Shown here: piece by piece, positions 16,527 to 24,575 of the stretch
Position numbering within the stretch: the stretch's first letter is position 1
Layout of the letters: each line of letters starts with the position of its first letter
DNA from: Methylotenera sp965234545
Lineage (GTDB): Bacteria; Pseudomonadota; Gammaproteobacteria; Burkholderiales; Methylophilaceae
Direction: 5' to 3'
DNA length: 64,000 nt
NCBI GenBank assembly: GCA_965234545.1
Contig: OZ248348.1
Location: 1,116,001-1,180,000, forward strand
The notes under the pieces: generated by a model
Database searches by the model: none
The model's input: only the letters and a program-made list of their open reading frames with translations
What the model was told of the DNA's origin: nothing
Program-made: the position numbers and the translations under genes

Positions 16527-17801
16527 ATGACAGTCGCCAACCCACCCATTCCAACTTCACACCACACTTGTCCAGCTTGCGGTTTGCTGTGTGATGACTT
16601 GCCTTTAGATGGCCAAGGCAGCATTAGCGCGACCTTTTCCTGCGCAAAAAGTCAGCGCTATTTTAGCCAGGCGGCAACTGCGCCTAGCCAACCAGCCAGC
16701 GTAAACGGACAGGCCTGCGATCTTAATACCGCCCTAGCAGCGGCCGCCAAGATTCTACAAAACAGCCAGCAAACCTTGTTTGCCGGATTGGGCACGGACG
16801 TGCAAGGCATGCGTGCCATCCTGCCATTAGCAGAAAAATGCCAAGCCACCCTAGACCACATGCACGGTGAGTCCAGCGTGCGCAACACCTTGGCCATGCA
16901 AAATAGCGGTTGGCAAACCACCACCTTGAGTGAAGTGAAAAATCGTGCTGATTTAATTCTGGCCATAGGCAGCGACATCGTCAGCAGTCACCCGCGCTTT
17001 TTTGAGAAACTGGTCTGGAATAAAGACAGTTTGTTTAACAAGGGCACGCCCCATGTGGTGTATTTAGGGGTGGACGAGGCCGACACCCAAGCCGGCGTGG
17101 CGCCCGATGGCACACCCCCCACCGTGCTCGCGGCGGATAAAAAAGCCTTGCCGGCCATACTCAATACGCTTAATGCACTGTGCAACTCGGCTTATGCAAA
17201 ATCCAACAAAGCCGCATCGGTGGCCGGCCTAAGCATGGCCGCCTTGGCGGCTTTATTGGAAAAAATACAAGCAGCCAACTACGCCGTTGTGGTCTGGTCA
17301 GCCAGCGAATTGGCTTACCCGCATGCGGAATTGACCGTGCAGAGCATTACCCAACTGATCGCCAAACTCAACGAGCAGACTCGCGTCGCCGGCCTGAGCC
17401 TAAACAGCGGCGACGGCGACATCAGCGTCAACCAAACCAGCACCTGGCTTAGCGGCTTTCCCAGTCGCAATCGCTTTAAGCACCAGCAAGTGAGTTACGA
17501 CACGCAGCACTACAGCACCGCCTTACAGCTTAAAAGTTGCGACGCCTTGTTATGGGTCAGCGCCTTTAATCCCAAGCCACCGCCTGACTTCGTCGGCCCA
17601 AGCATCGTCATTGGCCATCCAAACACGCTGTTTGAGCGCCCACCGGCGGTGTTTATTCCAGTTGGCGTGCCGGCAGTGCACGACAGCGGCACGGTATTTA
17701 GAATGGATGGCTCGATTGCCCTGCCGGTTAAAAAACTGCAAGCCTCTCGGCTGCCGCGCTTAGTCGAGGTGTTCAATCAGTTGGCGGACTTAATGCCATG
17801 A
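16527..17801 (+). CDS. fhcB: Formyltransferase/hydrolase complex subunit B (formylmethanofuran dehydrogenase FwdB-like)
   Basis: FhcB is the bacterial homologue of archaeal FwdB. It is part of the complex that moves the formyl group from formyl-H4MPT to methanofuran and releases formate. The 424-residue protein keeps the N-terminal Cys pattern of the family (C15, C18, C22 in CPACGLLCDD, and C39). Where archaeal FwdB carries the molybdenum/tungsten ligand Cys, the sequence here reads DHMHGES (M112). This agrees with the view that the bacterial complex has no formate-oxidising site. No clear Shine-Dalgarno precedes the start. It overlaps fhcA by 4 bp. Confidence 0.93.
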   Translation: MTVANPPIPTSHHTCPACGLLCDDLPLDGQGSISATFSCAKSQRYFSQAATAPSQPASVNGQACDLNTALAAAAKILQNSQQTLFAGLGTDVQGMRAILPLAEKCQATLDHMHGESSVRNTLAMQNSGWQTTTLSEVKNRADLILAIGSDIVSSHPRFFEKLVWNKDSLFNKGTPHVVYLGVDEADTQAGVAPDGTPPTVLAADKKALPAILNTLNALCNSAYAKSNKAASVAGLSMAALAALLEKIQAANYAVVVWSASELAYPHAELTVQSITQLIAKLNEQTRVAGLSLNSGDGDISVNQTSTWLSGFPSRNRFKHQQVSYDTQHYSTALQLKSCDALLWVSAFNPKPPPDFVGPSIVIGHPNTLFERPPAVFIPVGVPAVHDSGTVFRMDGSIALPVKKLQASRLPRLVEVFNQLADLMP

Positions 17802-19471
17802 TTACCCAACTTAAACATGCCCGGGTCTTCGACCCGGCCCACAAAAAAAATGGCGTGGTGGAGGACATCTACATCAGCGAAGGTCGCATCGTGGCCAAGC
17901 CAGCCGATGCCAGCAAGATAAACACCAGCCTAGACTTAAGCGGCAAGGTGGTGATGGCCGGCGCCATCGACATGCACAGCCACATAGGCGGCGGCAAAAC
18001 CAACATTGCCCGCATGCTTTTACCCGAATTTCAAGCCAGCAAACACTACAGCGAACCGGAGGCACACATTTGCACGCCGGGCTGCAGCCATTTTGCCACG
18101 CCCACCAGCACCGAGACCGGCTTTCGCTACATAGAAATGGGCTACACGGCCGCCTTTGAACCAGCCTTGATGCCGGTTAACGCCAGGCAAGCGCACCTGG
18201 AGATGGCCGACACGCCCATGATAGACAAAGGCGCTTACGCCATGCTGGGCAACGACGATTACTTTTTGCGCATGCTGGCCAGCCAACAAGACCAAAAAGC
18301 CATTAACGATTACGTGGCCTGGATATTGCACAGTACCCAAGCCATAGGCATCAAGGTGGTGAACCCGGGCGGCATTAACGCCTTTAAATTCAATCAACGC
18401 AGATTGGATTTGGATGAGAACAACCGCCATTACCAAGTATCGCCGCGGCAAATTTTACAAAGCCTAAGTCGCGCCGTGCACGAACTGGGGGTATCCAAAC
18501 CACTGCACGTGCATTGCAACAACTTAGGTGCAGCCGGTAACTTCCAAACCACGCTGGACACCATGCGCGCCTCCGATGGCTTGCCCATGCATTTGACGCA
18601 CATCCAGTTTCACAGCTACGGTAAAGAAGGCGACAAACAATTCTCTTCAGCCGCAGCAGAAATCGCCGAGGCGTTGAATAAAAACAAACACATCACCGCC
18701 GACGTCGGGCAAATCCTGTTTGGCCAAACCGTCACCGCATCCGGTGACAGCATGATGCAGCACTTAAATGCGCGCCATGCCAACCCAAAAAAAGCCGTGT
18801 TGATGGACATCGAATGCGATGCCGGTTGCGGCGTGCTGCCATTCAAGTACCGCGACCAAAACTACGTGAATGCCTTGCAATGGGCCATAGGCCTGGAACT
18901 CTTCTTATCCGTGGAAGACCCGTGGCGCATCTTCTTAACCACCGACCACCCGAATGGCGCCCCGTTTACCAGCTACCCGCATTTAATCCGCTTATTAATG
19001 GATAAAAGCTTTAGAAACGAGGCCTTTGCCAAGCTTAATTTAGACGCGCAAGCCATGAGCAATTTATTAAGCTTGGACCGCGAATACAGCCTTTATGACA
19101 TCGCCATCATGACCCGTGCCGGTGCAGCTGGGCTGATAGGCTTAAACGACAGAGGCCATTTGGGTATAGGCGCGGCGGCCGACATCACGGTTTACACCGA
19201 TCAAGCCGACCGCGAAGCCATGTTTAGCAAACCCGATTTCGTCTTTAAAAATGGCGAGCTGGTGGTCAAAGACGGTAAAGTGGTTAAAGTCGTTTGGGGT
19301 GCCACCCACACCAGCAAACCGGCATTTGATGCCAGTGTGGAAAAAGACTTGAGCGACTACTTTGCTAAATACCAAACCATGCAATTGGCCAACTTTAAGA
19401 TTAATCCCGACGAAATAGCCGATGATGGCCGTGGTAGCATCGTCGTACACAGCGGCAAGCACCTTAGTTGA
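17798..19471 (+). CDS. fhcA: Formyltransferase/hydrolase complex subunit A (formylmethanofuran hydrolase)
   Basis: FhcA is an amidohydrolase-fold subunit that hydrolyses formylmethanofuran to formate. The 557-residue protein shows the metal-binding HxH (AIDMHSHIGGG, H60/H62). Further family motifs are PLHVHCNNLGAAGN, PMHLTHIQFHSYG and, near the active site, FLTTDHPNGAPFTSYPHLI. It overlaps fhcB (ATGA) and is followed by fhcD after 32 bp. Its length and motifs match the bacterial Fhc and archaeal FwdA family. Confidence 0.95.
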   Translation: MITQLKHARVFDPAHKKNGVVEDIYISEGRIVAKPADASKINTSLDLSGKVVMAGAIDMHSHIGGGKTNIARMLLPEFQASKHYSEPEAHICTPGCSHFATPTSTETGFRYIEMGYTAAFEPALMPVNARQAHLEMADTPMIDKGAYAMLGNDDYFLRMLASQQDQKAINDYVAWILHSTQAIGIKVVNPGGINAFKFNQRRLDLDENNRHYQVSPRQILQSLSRAVHELGVSKPLHVHCNNLGAAGNFQTTLDTMRASDGLPMHLTHIQFHSYGKEGDKQFSSAAAEIAEALNKNKHITADVGQILFGQTVTASGDSMMQHLNARHANPKKAVLMDIECDAGCGVLPFKYRDQNYVNALQWAIGLELFLSVEDPWRIFLTTDHPNGAPFTSYPHLIRLLMDKSFRNEAFAKLNLDAQAMSNLLSLDREYSLYDIAIMTRAGAAGLIGLNDRGHLGIGAAADITVYTDQADREAMFSKPDFVFKNGELVVKDGKVVKVVWGATHTSKPAFDASVEKDLSDYFAKYQTMQLANFKINPDEIADDGRGSIVVHSGKHLS

Positions 19472-19503
19472 AACCGCTTAATTTTTGCATGAGTCGGAAT
19501 TAA

Positions 19504-20412
19504 ATGATCATTAACGGCATACTGATAGACGACACCTTCGCGGAAGCCTTCAACATGCGCGGCACGCGCGTCATCATCACCGCGCAGAATCTTAAATGGG
19601 CTTACCACGCCGCCCAAGCCATGACTGGCTTTGCCACGTCAGTGATAGGTTGCGGGGTGGAAGCCGGCATAGAAGCGGAAATTAGCAGCGAACTTAGCCC
19701 AGACGGTCGCCCTGGCGTGTCCATTTTAATGTTTGCCATGGGCAGCAAAGTGCTTATGCAACAACTGGAAACGCGTATGGGCCAATGCGTGCTCACTTGC
19801 CCGACTGCCGCCGCCTTTGCCGGTATCGCCAGCGACGAACCCATCAATCTGGGGAAAAATTTACGCTTTTTTGGCGACGGTTTTCAAACCAGCAAACTAA
19901 TAGGCGGCAAACGCTATTGGCGTGTACCGGTGATGGACGGCGAATTTTTATGCGAAGAAAGCACGGGCATGGTGCGCGCCATAGGCGGGGGAAATTTCTT
20001 AATTCTCGCCACCTCACAAAGCGCGGCTTTGGCCGCCGCCGAAGTGGCGATTGCCGCCATGCAGCGCCTGCCTAATGTCATCATGCCTTTCCCTGGTGGC
20101 GTGGTGCGATCTGGCTCCAAAATGGGTAGCCGCTACGCCGCCATGTTCGCCTCCACCAACGATGCCTTTTGCCCGACGCTAAAAGGCGTGACGCAAACCG
20201 AACTATCGAGCGACATAGAAAGCGTCATGGAAATTGTCATAGACGGCCTAAGTTTTGACGACATCGCCCTGGCCATGCATACCGGCATCGCCGCTATCTG
20301 CGGATTGGGCAGCGCCAGCGGCGTTAAACGCATCTCGGCCGGCAATTACGGCGGCAAACTGGGTCCGCACCACTTTAAATTGCACACCATCATGGGCAAT
20401 AAACAGCCATGA
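19504..20412 (+). CDS. fhcD: Formylmethanofuran--tetrahydromethanopterin N-formyltransferase
   Basis: FhcD (archaeal Ftr) transfers the formyl group between H4MPT and methanofuran. The 302-residue protein aligns over the whole family length. It starts MIINGILIDDTFAEAF, carries ERG-like conserved GGNFLILA and PFPGGVVRSGSKMGS, and ends in GPHHFKLHTIMG. The start codon is at 19504 in the 32 bp gap after fhcA. It overlaps fhcC by 4 bp. The gene is a marker for H4MPT-linked C1 oxidation in bacteria. Confidence 0.97.
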   Translation: MIINGILIDDTFAEAFNMRGTRVIITAQNLKWAYHAAQAMTGFATSVIGCGVEAGIEAEISSELSPDGRPGVSILMFAMGSKVLMQQLETRMGQCVLTCPTAAAFAGIASDEPINLGKNLRFFGDGFQTSKLIGGKRYWRVPVMDGEFLCEESTGMVRAIGGGNFLILATSQSAALAAAEVAIAAMQRLPNVIMPFPGGVVRSGSKMGSRYAAMFASTNDAFCPTLKGVTQTELSSDIESVMEIVIDGLSFDDIALAMHTGIAAICGLGSASGVKRISAGNYGGKLGPHHFKLHTIMGNKQP

Positions 20413-21215
20413 GCGCGTTGACCTTTAGCTTAAAAAAGCCTGTGCAGTTTGCCATTAACTGCGCCGCACTGACGCCCGATGCGTTAGCCAATCGTACATT
20501 AAATGAGATTGCCGCTATCACCCTATACCACGGCAAACAAGCCGTGCGCCTGGATGAACTGTTTGACATCAGCGGCCACGATAGCGCATCGCTGCACTTT
20601 TTAAACGCAACGGAGCAACTCGATTACCTGGGTGCTAACATGCGCAGCGGGCGCATAGCCATATCCGGCAACGCGGGGGCCTATTTAGGCTTTGGCATGA
20701 AAGGCGGCGAGATACACTGCCTAGGTAATACGCAAGATTTGGCCGCCTGCAATATGCAAAACGGGTTGATGGTTATTCATGGCAACACCGGTGATTTTTT
20801 AGGTGGCGCAGCGGCCGGCTTACGCAAAGGCATGTTAGGCGGCACGGTAGTAGTAAAAGGCCATGCCGGCGACCGCGTGGGCGATCAAATGCGCCGTGGG
20901 CTCATATTGATTGAAGGCAATGCCGGCGATTATTGCGCCAGCCGTATGCTGGCTGGCACCATAGGCGTGCTTGGCAAGGTTGGCGCTTACGCTGGTTTTA
21001 GCATGCACCGTGGCACGCTGCTGCTTACCACCCAGCCAGACTTGCACCCGACTATGCAAGCTTGCGGTAGCCACACTCTGCCCTTCTTAAACCTGCTGTT
21101 TAAATCCTTCGCGCCGTATTCCCAGGCTTTTGCTAAGCTAAAAAGTTTGCGTGCAGCACGCTGGCTGGGCGATGCCGCCAATAAGGGCAACGGTGAGATA
21201 CTCATCGTTTGCTAG
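20409..21215 (+). CDS. fhcC: Formyltransferase/hydrolase complex subunit C (FwdC-like)
   Basis: FhcC is a beta-helix subunit related to the C-terminal domain of glutamate synthase. The 268-residue protein shows the repeated Gly pattern of that fold (GNAGAYLGFGMKGGEI, GNTGDFLGGAAAGLRKG, GHAGDRVGDQMRRG, GNAGDYCASRMLAG). It is the last of the fhcBADC genes and overlaps fhcD by 4 bp. The four genes are certainly one operon. Other H4MPT genes (mch, mtdB, fae) are not in the window. Confidence 0.95.
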   Translation: MSALTFSLKKPVQFAINCAALTPDALANRTLNEIAAITLYHGKQAVRLDELFDISGHDSASLHFLNATEQLDYLGANMRSGRIAISGNAGAYLGFGMKGGEIHCLGNTQDLAACNMQNGLMVIHGNTGDFLGGAAAGLRKGMLGGTVVVKGHAGDRVGDQMRRGLILIEGNAGDYCASRMLAGTIGVLGKVGAYAGFSMHRGTLLLTTQPDLHPTMQACGSHTLPFLNLLFKSFAPYSQAFAKLKSLRAARWLGDAANKGNGEILIVC

Positions 21216-21314
21216 GGTTAAAAAGTTCGATATAGCCAAGTATTTACTTATAAATTTACGAGAGCACCTCTGAGCACGAGTGTTAAGATAGCGCTTTGCA
21301 AAAAACCGATAGTC

Positions 21315-22271
21315 ATGACCAGTCCAACTACCTACCTAACCGCTGCTTTATATAAGTTTGTCAGCTTGCCCGACTACCAAGCTTTGCAAGCGCCATTACT
21401 CAAAGCCTGCCAAGCGCATCGCATCAAAGGCACGTTGTTGTTAGCCGAAGAAGGCATCAATGGCACCATCGCCGGCTTAGCCGATGACGTTCGCGATTTA
21501 CTCAGCTTTTTGCGTCACGACCCCCTATTTAAAAACCGTTTGGCCGACTTGGAACACAAAGAATCCTATGCCAACGAGCACCCTTTTTATCGCATGAAGG
21601 TGAAATTGAAGAAGGAAATCGTGACCTTGGGCGTGCCCGGTGTCAGCCCCACCAAAAAAGTCGGCACTTATGTGGCCGCTGCGGATTGGAACGCCTTAAT
21701 ATCCGACCCCGAGGTGCTGCTAATCGACACGCGCAACAGCTACGAAGTGGACATAGGCACCTTTAAAGGCGCGATCGACCCCAAGACCACGACTTTTCGA
21801 GAGTTTCCGCAATACATCGCCGAGCACTTCGATAAAACCAAACACAAAAAAGTAGCGATGTTTTGCACCGGCGGCATACGTTGTGAGAAAGCCTCATCCT
21901 ACATGATGGATCAAGGCTTTGAGGAAGTGTTTCATTTACAAGGCGGCATATTAAAGTATTTGGAAACCGTGCCGGAAAGCGACAGCCTATGGCAAGGTGA
22001 GTGCTTTGTGTTTGATCAACGCGTCGCGGTTAAACACAACCTAGCCGTTGGCGAGTTCGATCAGTGCTACGCCTGCCGTCACCCATTATCGCCCGCGGAG
22101 ATGCAAAGTCCGGATTACAGCGCCGGCATTTCTTGCCCGTATTGCATCGCCAGTTTGTCCCCTGAAAAACGCGCACGCTTGAGCGAAAGGCAAAAACAAG
22201 TGGCGCTAGCTAAACAGCGTGGCGAAATACACATAGGCGAGACCCAGTTAGCTGAGAAACGTAAGAAATAA
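21315..22271 (+). CDS. trhO: tRNA uridine(34) hydroxylase TrhO (YceA, rhodanese family)
   Basis: TrhO hydroxylates U34 in certain tRNAs on the way to 5-methoxy/carboxymethoxyuridine. The 318-residue protein has the N-terminal UPF0176 domain (LLLAEEGINGTIAGL). The rhodanese domain carries its catalytic Cys in AMFCTGGIRCEKASSYM. A C-terminal zinc-like Cys cluster (CYACRHPLS...CPYC) precedes a basic tail. It stands alone, 99 bp after fhcC and 262 bp before the aldehyde dehydrogenase. Confidence 0.93.
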   Translation: MTSPTTYLTAALYKFVSLPDYQALQAPLLKACQAHRIKGTLLLAEEGINGTIAGLADDVRDLLSFLRHDPLFKNRLADLEHKESYANEHPFYRMKVKLKKEIVTLGVPGVSPTKKVGTYVAAADWNALISDPEVLLIDTRNSYEVDIGTFKGAIDPKTTTFREFPQYIAEHFDKTKHKKVAMFCTGGIRCEKASSYMMDQGFEEVFHLQGGILKYLETVPESDSLWQGECFVFDQRVAVKHNLAVGEFDQCYACRHPLSPAEMQSPDYSAGISCPYCIASLSPEKRARLSERQKQVALAKQRGEIHIGETQLAEKRKK

Positions 22272-22533
22272 TACGACTTCGACGAATCAATATCTTAAGT
22301 CTTATATAAAACATAAGATATCTGTAAAAAGACAGTAAATCATTTAATTATTGCTTGATTTGCCGGCATCTAAGGTTTATTGTTTAGTTCGTGCTTTTAT
22401 TCCTAGAGCCTTAAGTAATAAGGCCTTGCAAAGAATTAAGCTAACTTATTAATAACAAAAAATTGTCTACAGAACAATGCGGGTTACCCGATAGAAACAC
22501 TACATAATCAACAGCAAAACTAGAGGAGTCAGT
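22272..22533. promoter_or_regulatory. AT-rich leader/promoter region of the aldehyde dehydrogenase gene
   Basis: This 262 bp gap holds no ORF I can support. It contains an imperfect AT-rich dyad (TATCTTA at 22291-22297, TAAGATA at 22314-22320). It ends with a strong ribosome-binding site (GAGGAG, 22523-22528) 5 bases before the ATG at 22534. The clear Shine-Dalgarno and the length suggest a regulated, well-expressed gene. I cannot fix the promoter. Confidence 0.4.
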
Positions 22534-24054
22534 ATGAGTTTAGATCTTTTAAAAGGCCTTGGTGTAAAAATACCTTACAAAGCCAAATACGATAATTTTA
22601 TTGGCGGCAAATGGGTTGCGCCAGTTAAGGGTGAATACTTTGATGTCATTACGCCCATCACTGGTAAACCATATACCAAAGCGGCTCGCTCCAGTGCAGA
22701 AGACATTGAATTGGCATTAGACGCTGCGCACGCTGCTGCAGACAAGTGGGCCAAAACCGCCCCAGGTGAACGCGCTAATTTGTTACTAAAAATTGCGGAT
22801 CGCTTAGAAGCCAACCTTGAGTTATTGGCTACCGCAGAAACCATAGACAACGGTAAACCCATCCGTGAAACATTGAATGCAGACATTCCATTAGCCATTG
22901 ATCATTTTCGCTACTTCGCCGGTTGCATGCGTGCACAAGAAGGCAGCTTGAGTGAAATTGACGACAGCATGGTGGCTTACCACTTCCATGAGCCTATCGG
23001 CGTGGTCGGTCAAATCATTCCTTGGAACTTCCCTATTTTAATGGCGGCATGGAAATTAGCACCAGCCGTGGTTGCCGGTAACTGCGTGGTATTAAAACCA
23101 GCAGAATTCACACCAATCAGCATCTTGATTTTAATGGAAACCATCGCTGACATCTTGCCACCAGGCGTGATCAACATCGTTAACGGTTACGGCCGCGATG
23201 TAGGTGCCCCATTAGCCAACAGCCGTCGTATCGGTAAAATTGCCTTTACCGGCTCAACCGGAACCGGTCGCGTGATTGCGCAAGCGGCGGCATCTAACTT
23301 AATTCCGGCTACATTGGAATTGGGCGGCAAATCCCCTAATGTGTTCTTTGAAGACATTGCCGATGCAGACGACGACTTCTTTGATAAAGCCGTTGAAGGC
23401 TTGGTATTGTTTGCCTTTAACCAAGGTGAAGTGTGTACCTGCCCATCTCGCGCATTGATACAAGAATCCATCTACGACAAATTCATGGAACGCGTATTAC
23501 CACGCGTGGCAGCCATTAAACAAGGCAACCCATTGGATCCAAACACCATGATAGGTGCGCAAGCATCGCAAGACCAATTAAACAAAATCATGTCTTACAT
23601 GGACATTGGTAAGCAAGAAGGCGCGAAATTATTAATTGGTGGCGAGCGCAACATGTTAACTGGCGCGTTGGCTGACGGTTATTACATCCAGCCGACCTTG
23701 CTTAAAGGCCACAACAAAATGCGCGTGTTCCAAGAAGAAATTTTTGGCCCAGTGCTAGCCGTAACGACCTTTAAAGACGAAGCAGATGCTTTAGCAATTG
23801 CCAACGACACCATATTCGGCCTAGGTTCAGGCGTATGGACTCGCGATGGCAGCCGTGCTTACCGCATGGGCCGTGGTATCAAAGCCGGTCGCGTTTGGAC
23901 CAACTGCTACCACGCCTACCCTGCCCACGCCGCCTTCGGTGGTTACAAAGAGTCAGGCATTGGTCGTGAAACACACAAAATGATGCTAGACCATTACCAA
24001 CAAACCAAAAACTTATTGGTAAGCTACAGCCCGAAAAAACTGGGTTTCTTCTAA
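22534..24054 (+). CDS. NAD-dependent aldehyde dehydrogenase (ExaC/AldB type)
   Basis: This 506-residue ALDH-superfamily enzyme probably oxidises an aliphatic aldehyde such as acetaldehyde or a C1/C2 aldehyde. Family motifs are intact: IPWNFPILMAAWKLAPA, the FTGSTGTGRVIAQAAA cofactor loop, catalytic Glu in ATLELGGKSPNV and catalytic Cys in FNQGEVCTCPSRA. The GEVCTCPSR form and the C-terminal KMMLDHYQQTKNLLVSY match the ExaC/AldB group. It has a strong Shine-Dalgarno and is followed by a terminator and a DUF779 gene. DUF779 is commonly linked to this ALDH group. The true substrate is unknown. Confidence 0.93.
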   Translation: MSLDLLKGLGVKIPYKAKYDNFIGGKWVAPVKGEYFDVITPITGKPYTKAARSSAEDIELALDAAHAAADKWAKTAPGERANLLLKIADRLEANLELLATAETIDNGKPIRETLNADIPLAIDHFRYFAGCMRAQEGSLSEIDDSMVAYHFHEPIGVVGQIIPWNFPILMAAWKLAPAVVAGNCVVLKPAEFTPISILILMETIADILPPGVINIVNGYGRDVGAPLANSRRIGKIAFTGSTGTGRVIAQAAASNLIPATLELGGKSPNVFFEDIADADDDFFDKAVEGLVLFAFNQGEVCTCPSRALIQESIYDKFMERVLPRVAAIKQGNPLDPNTMIGAQASQDQLNKIMSYMDIGKQEGAKLLIGGERNMLTGALADGYYIQPTLLKGHNKMRVFQEEIFGPVLAVTTFKDEADALAIANDTIFGLGSGVWTRDGSRAYRMGRGIKAGRVWTNCYHAYPAHAAFGGYKESGIGRETHKMMLDHYQQTKNLLVSYSPKKLGFF

Positions 24055-24106
24055 TTTTTGGGAAACCAGCTTAAGCTTGTTTTGAAATTTAATCGGGCTT
24101 AAAATC

Positions 24107-24136
24107 AAGAGGCGGATTAATTCCGCCTCTTTTTTT
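24107..24136 (+). terminator. Intrinsic terminator after the aldehyde dehydrogenase gene
   Basis: A perfect 10-base stem AAGAGGCGGA/TCCGCCTCTT with a 5-base loop (24117-24121) is followed by a T-run (24130-24136). It lies 53 bp after the ALDH stop codon and about 40 bp before the DUF779 start, so it separates the two genes or sets their relative expression. Confidence 0.9.
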
Positions 24137-24176
24137 GTGCCTTGATATTGCCATTTACTTTAATACGGAATCCATC

Positions 24177-24554
24177 ATGCCGACAGCACGCGTATCCGCT
24201 ACCCCATCCGCCATAGGACTCATACATAAACTCACCGCCGAACACGGCCCTATCCTGTTTTTTCAATCGGGCGGTTGCTGTGAAGGCAGCGTGCCCTTGT
24301 GCATGCCGGTTCACGAATTTAAGCCCAGCCCATCGGACGTGGTGGTAGGCGAAATTGAAGGGGCGGTTTTTTACATGGGCCATAACCACTTTCAGTTCTC
24401 AGAAAACACCCACACCATAGTCGATGCCTTACCCGGTTCCAGCGGTTCGTTTTCATTGGATTGCGGCAGTGGTTTAGCGTTTATTACGCGCGGTCGCTTA
24501 TACAACGACGAAGAACTCAAAGACTTAGCGCCGGTGCACACTTACGGTTATTAA
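24177..24554 (+). CDS. DUF779 family protein
   Basis: This 125-residue protein is of the DUF779 family, usually encoded next to ExaC-type aldehyde dehydrogenases. I start it at 24177 (MPTARVSATPSA); a further ATG at 24135 lies inside the terminator region and gives an unlikely leader. Conserved features include FFQSGGCCEGSVPLCMP with adjacent cysteines, and FYMGHNHFQF. GSGLAFITRGRLYNDEEL follows. Function is not established. The CC and His residues could bind a metal, but that is inference. Confidence 0.88.
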   Translation: MPTARVSATPSAIGLIHKLTAEHGPILFFQSGGCCEGSVPLCMPVHEFKPSPSDVVVGEIEGAVFYMGHNHFQFSENTHTIVDALPGSSGSFSLDCGSGLAFITRGRLYNDEELKDLAPVHTYGY

Positions 24555-24575
24555 CCCTTAGCGCCCACCCCAGGC

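Noticed and set aside
22291..22320. AT-rich dyad TATCTTA...TAAGATA as a terminator of trhO
   Set aside because: There is no GC in the stem and no T-run after it.
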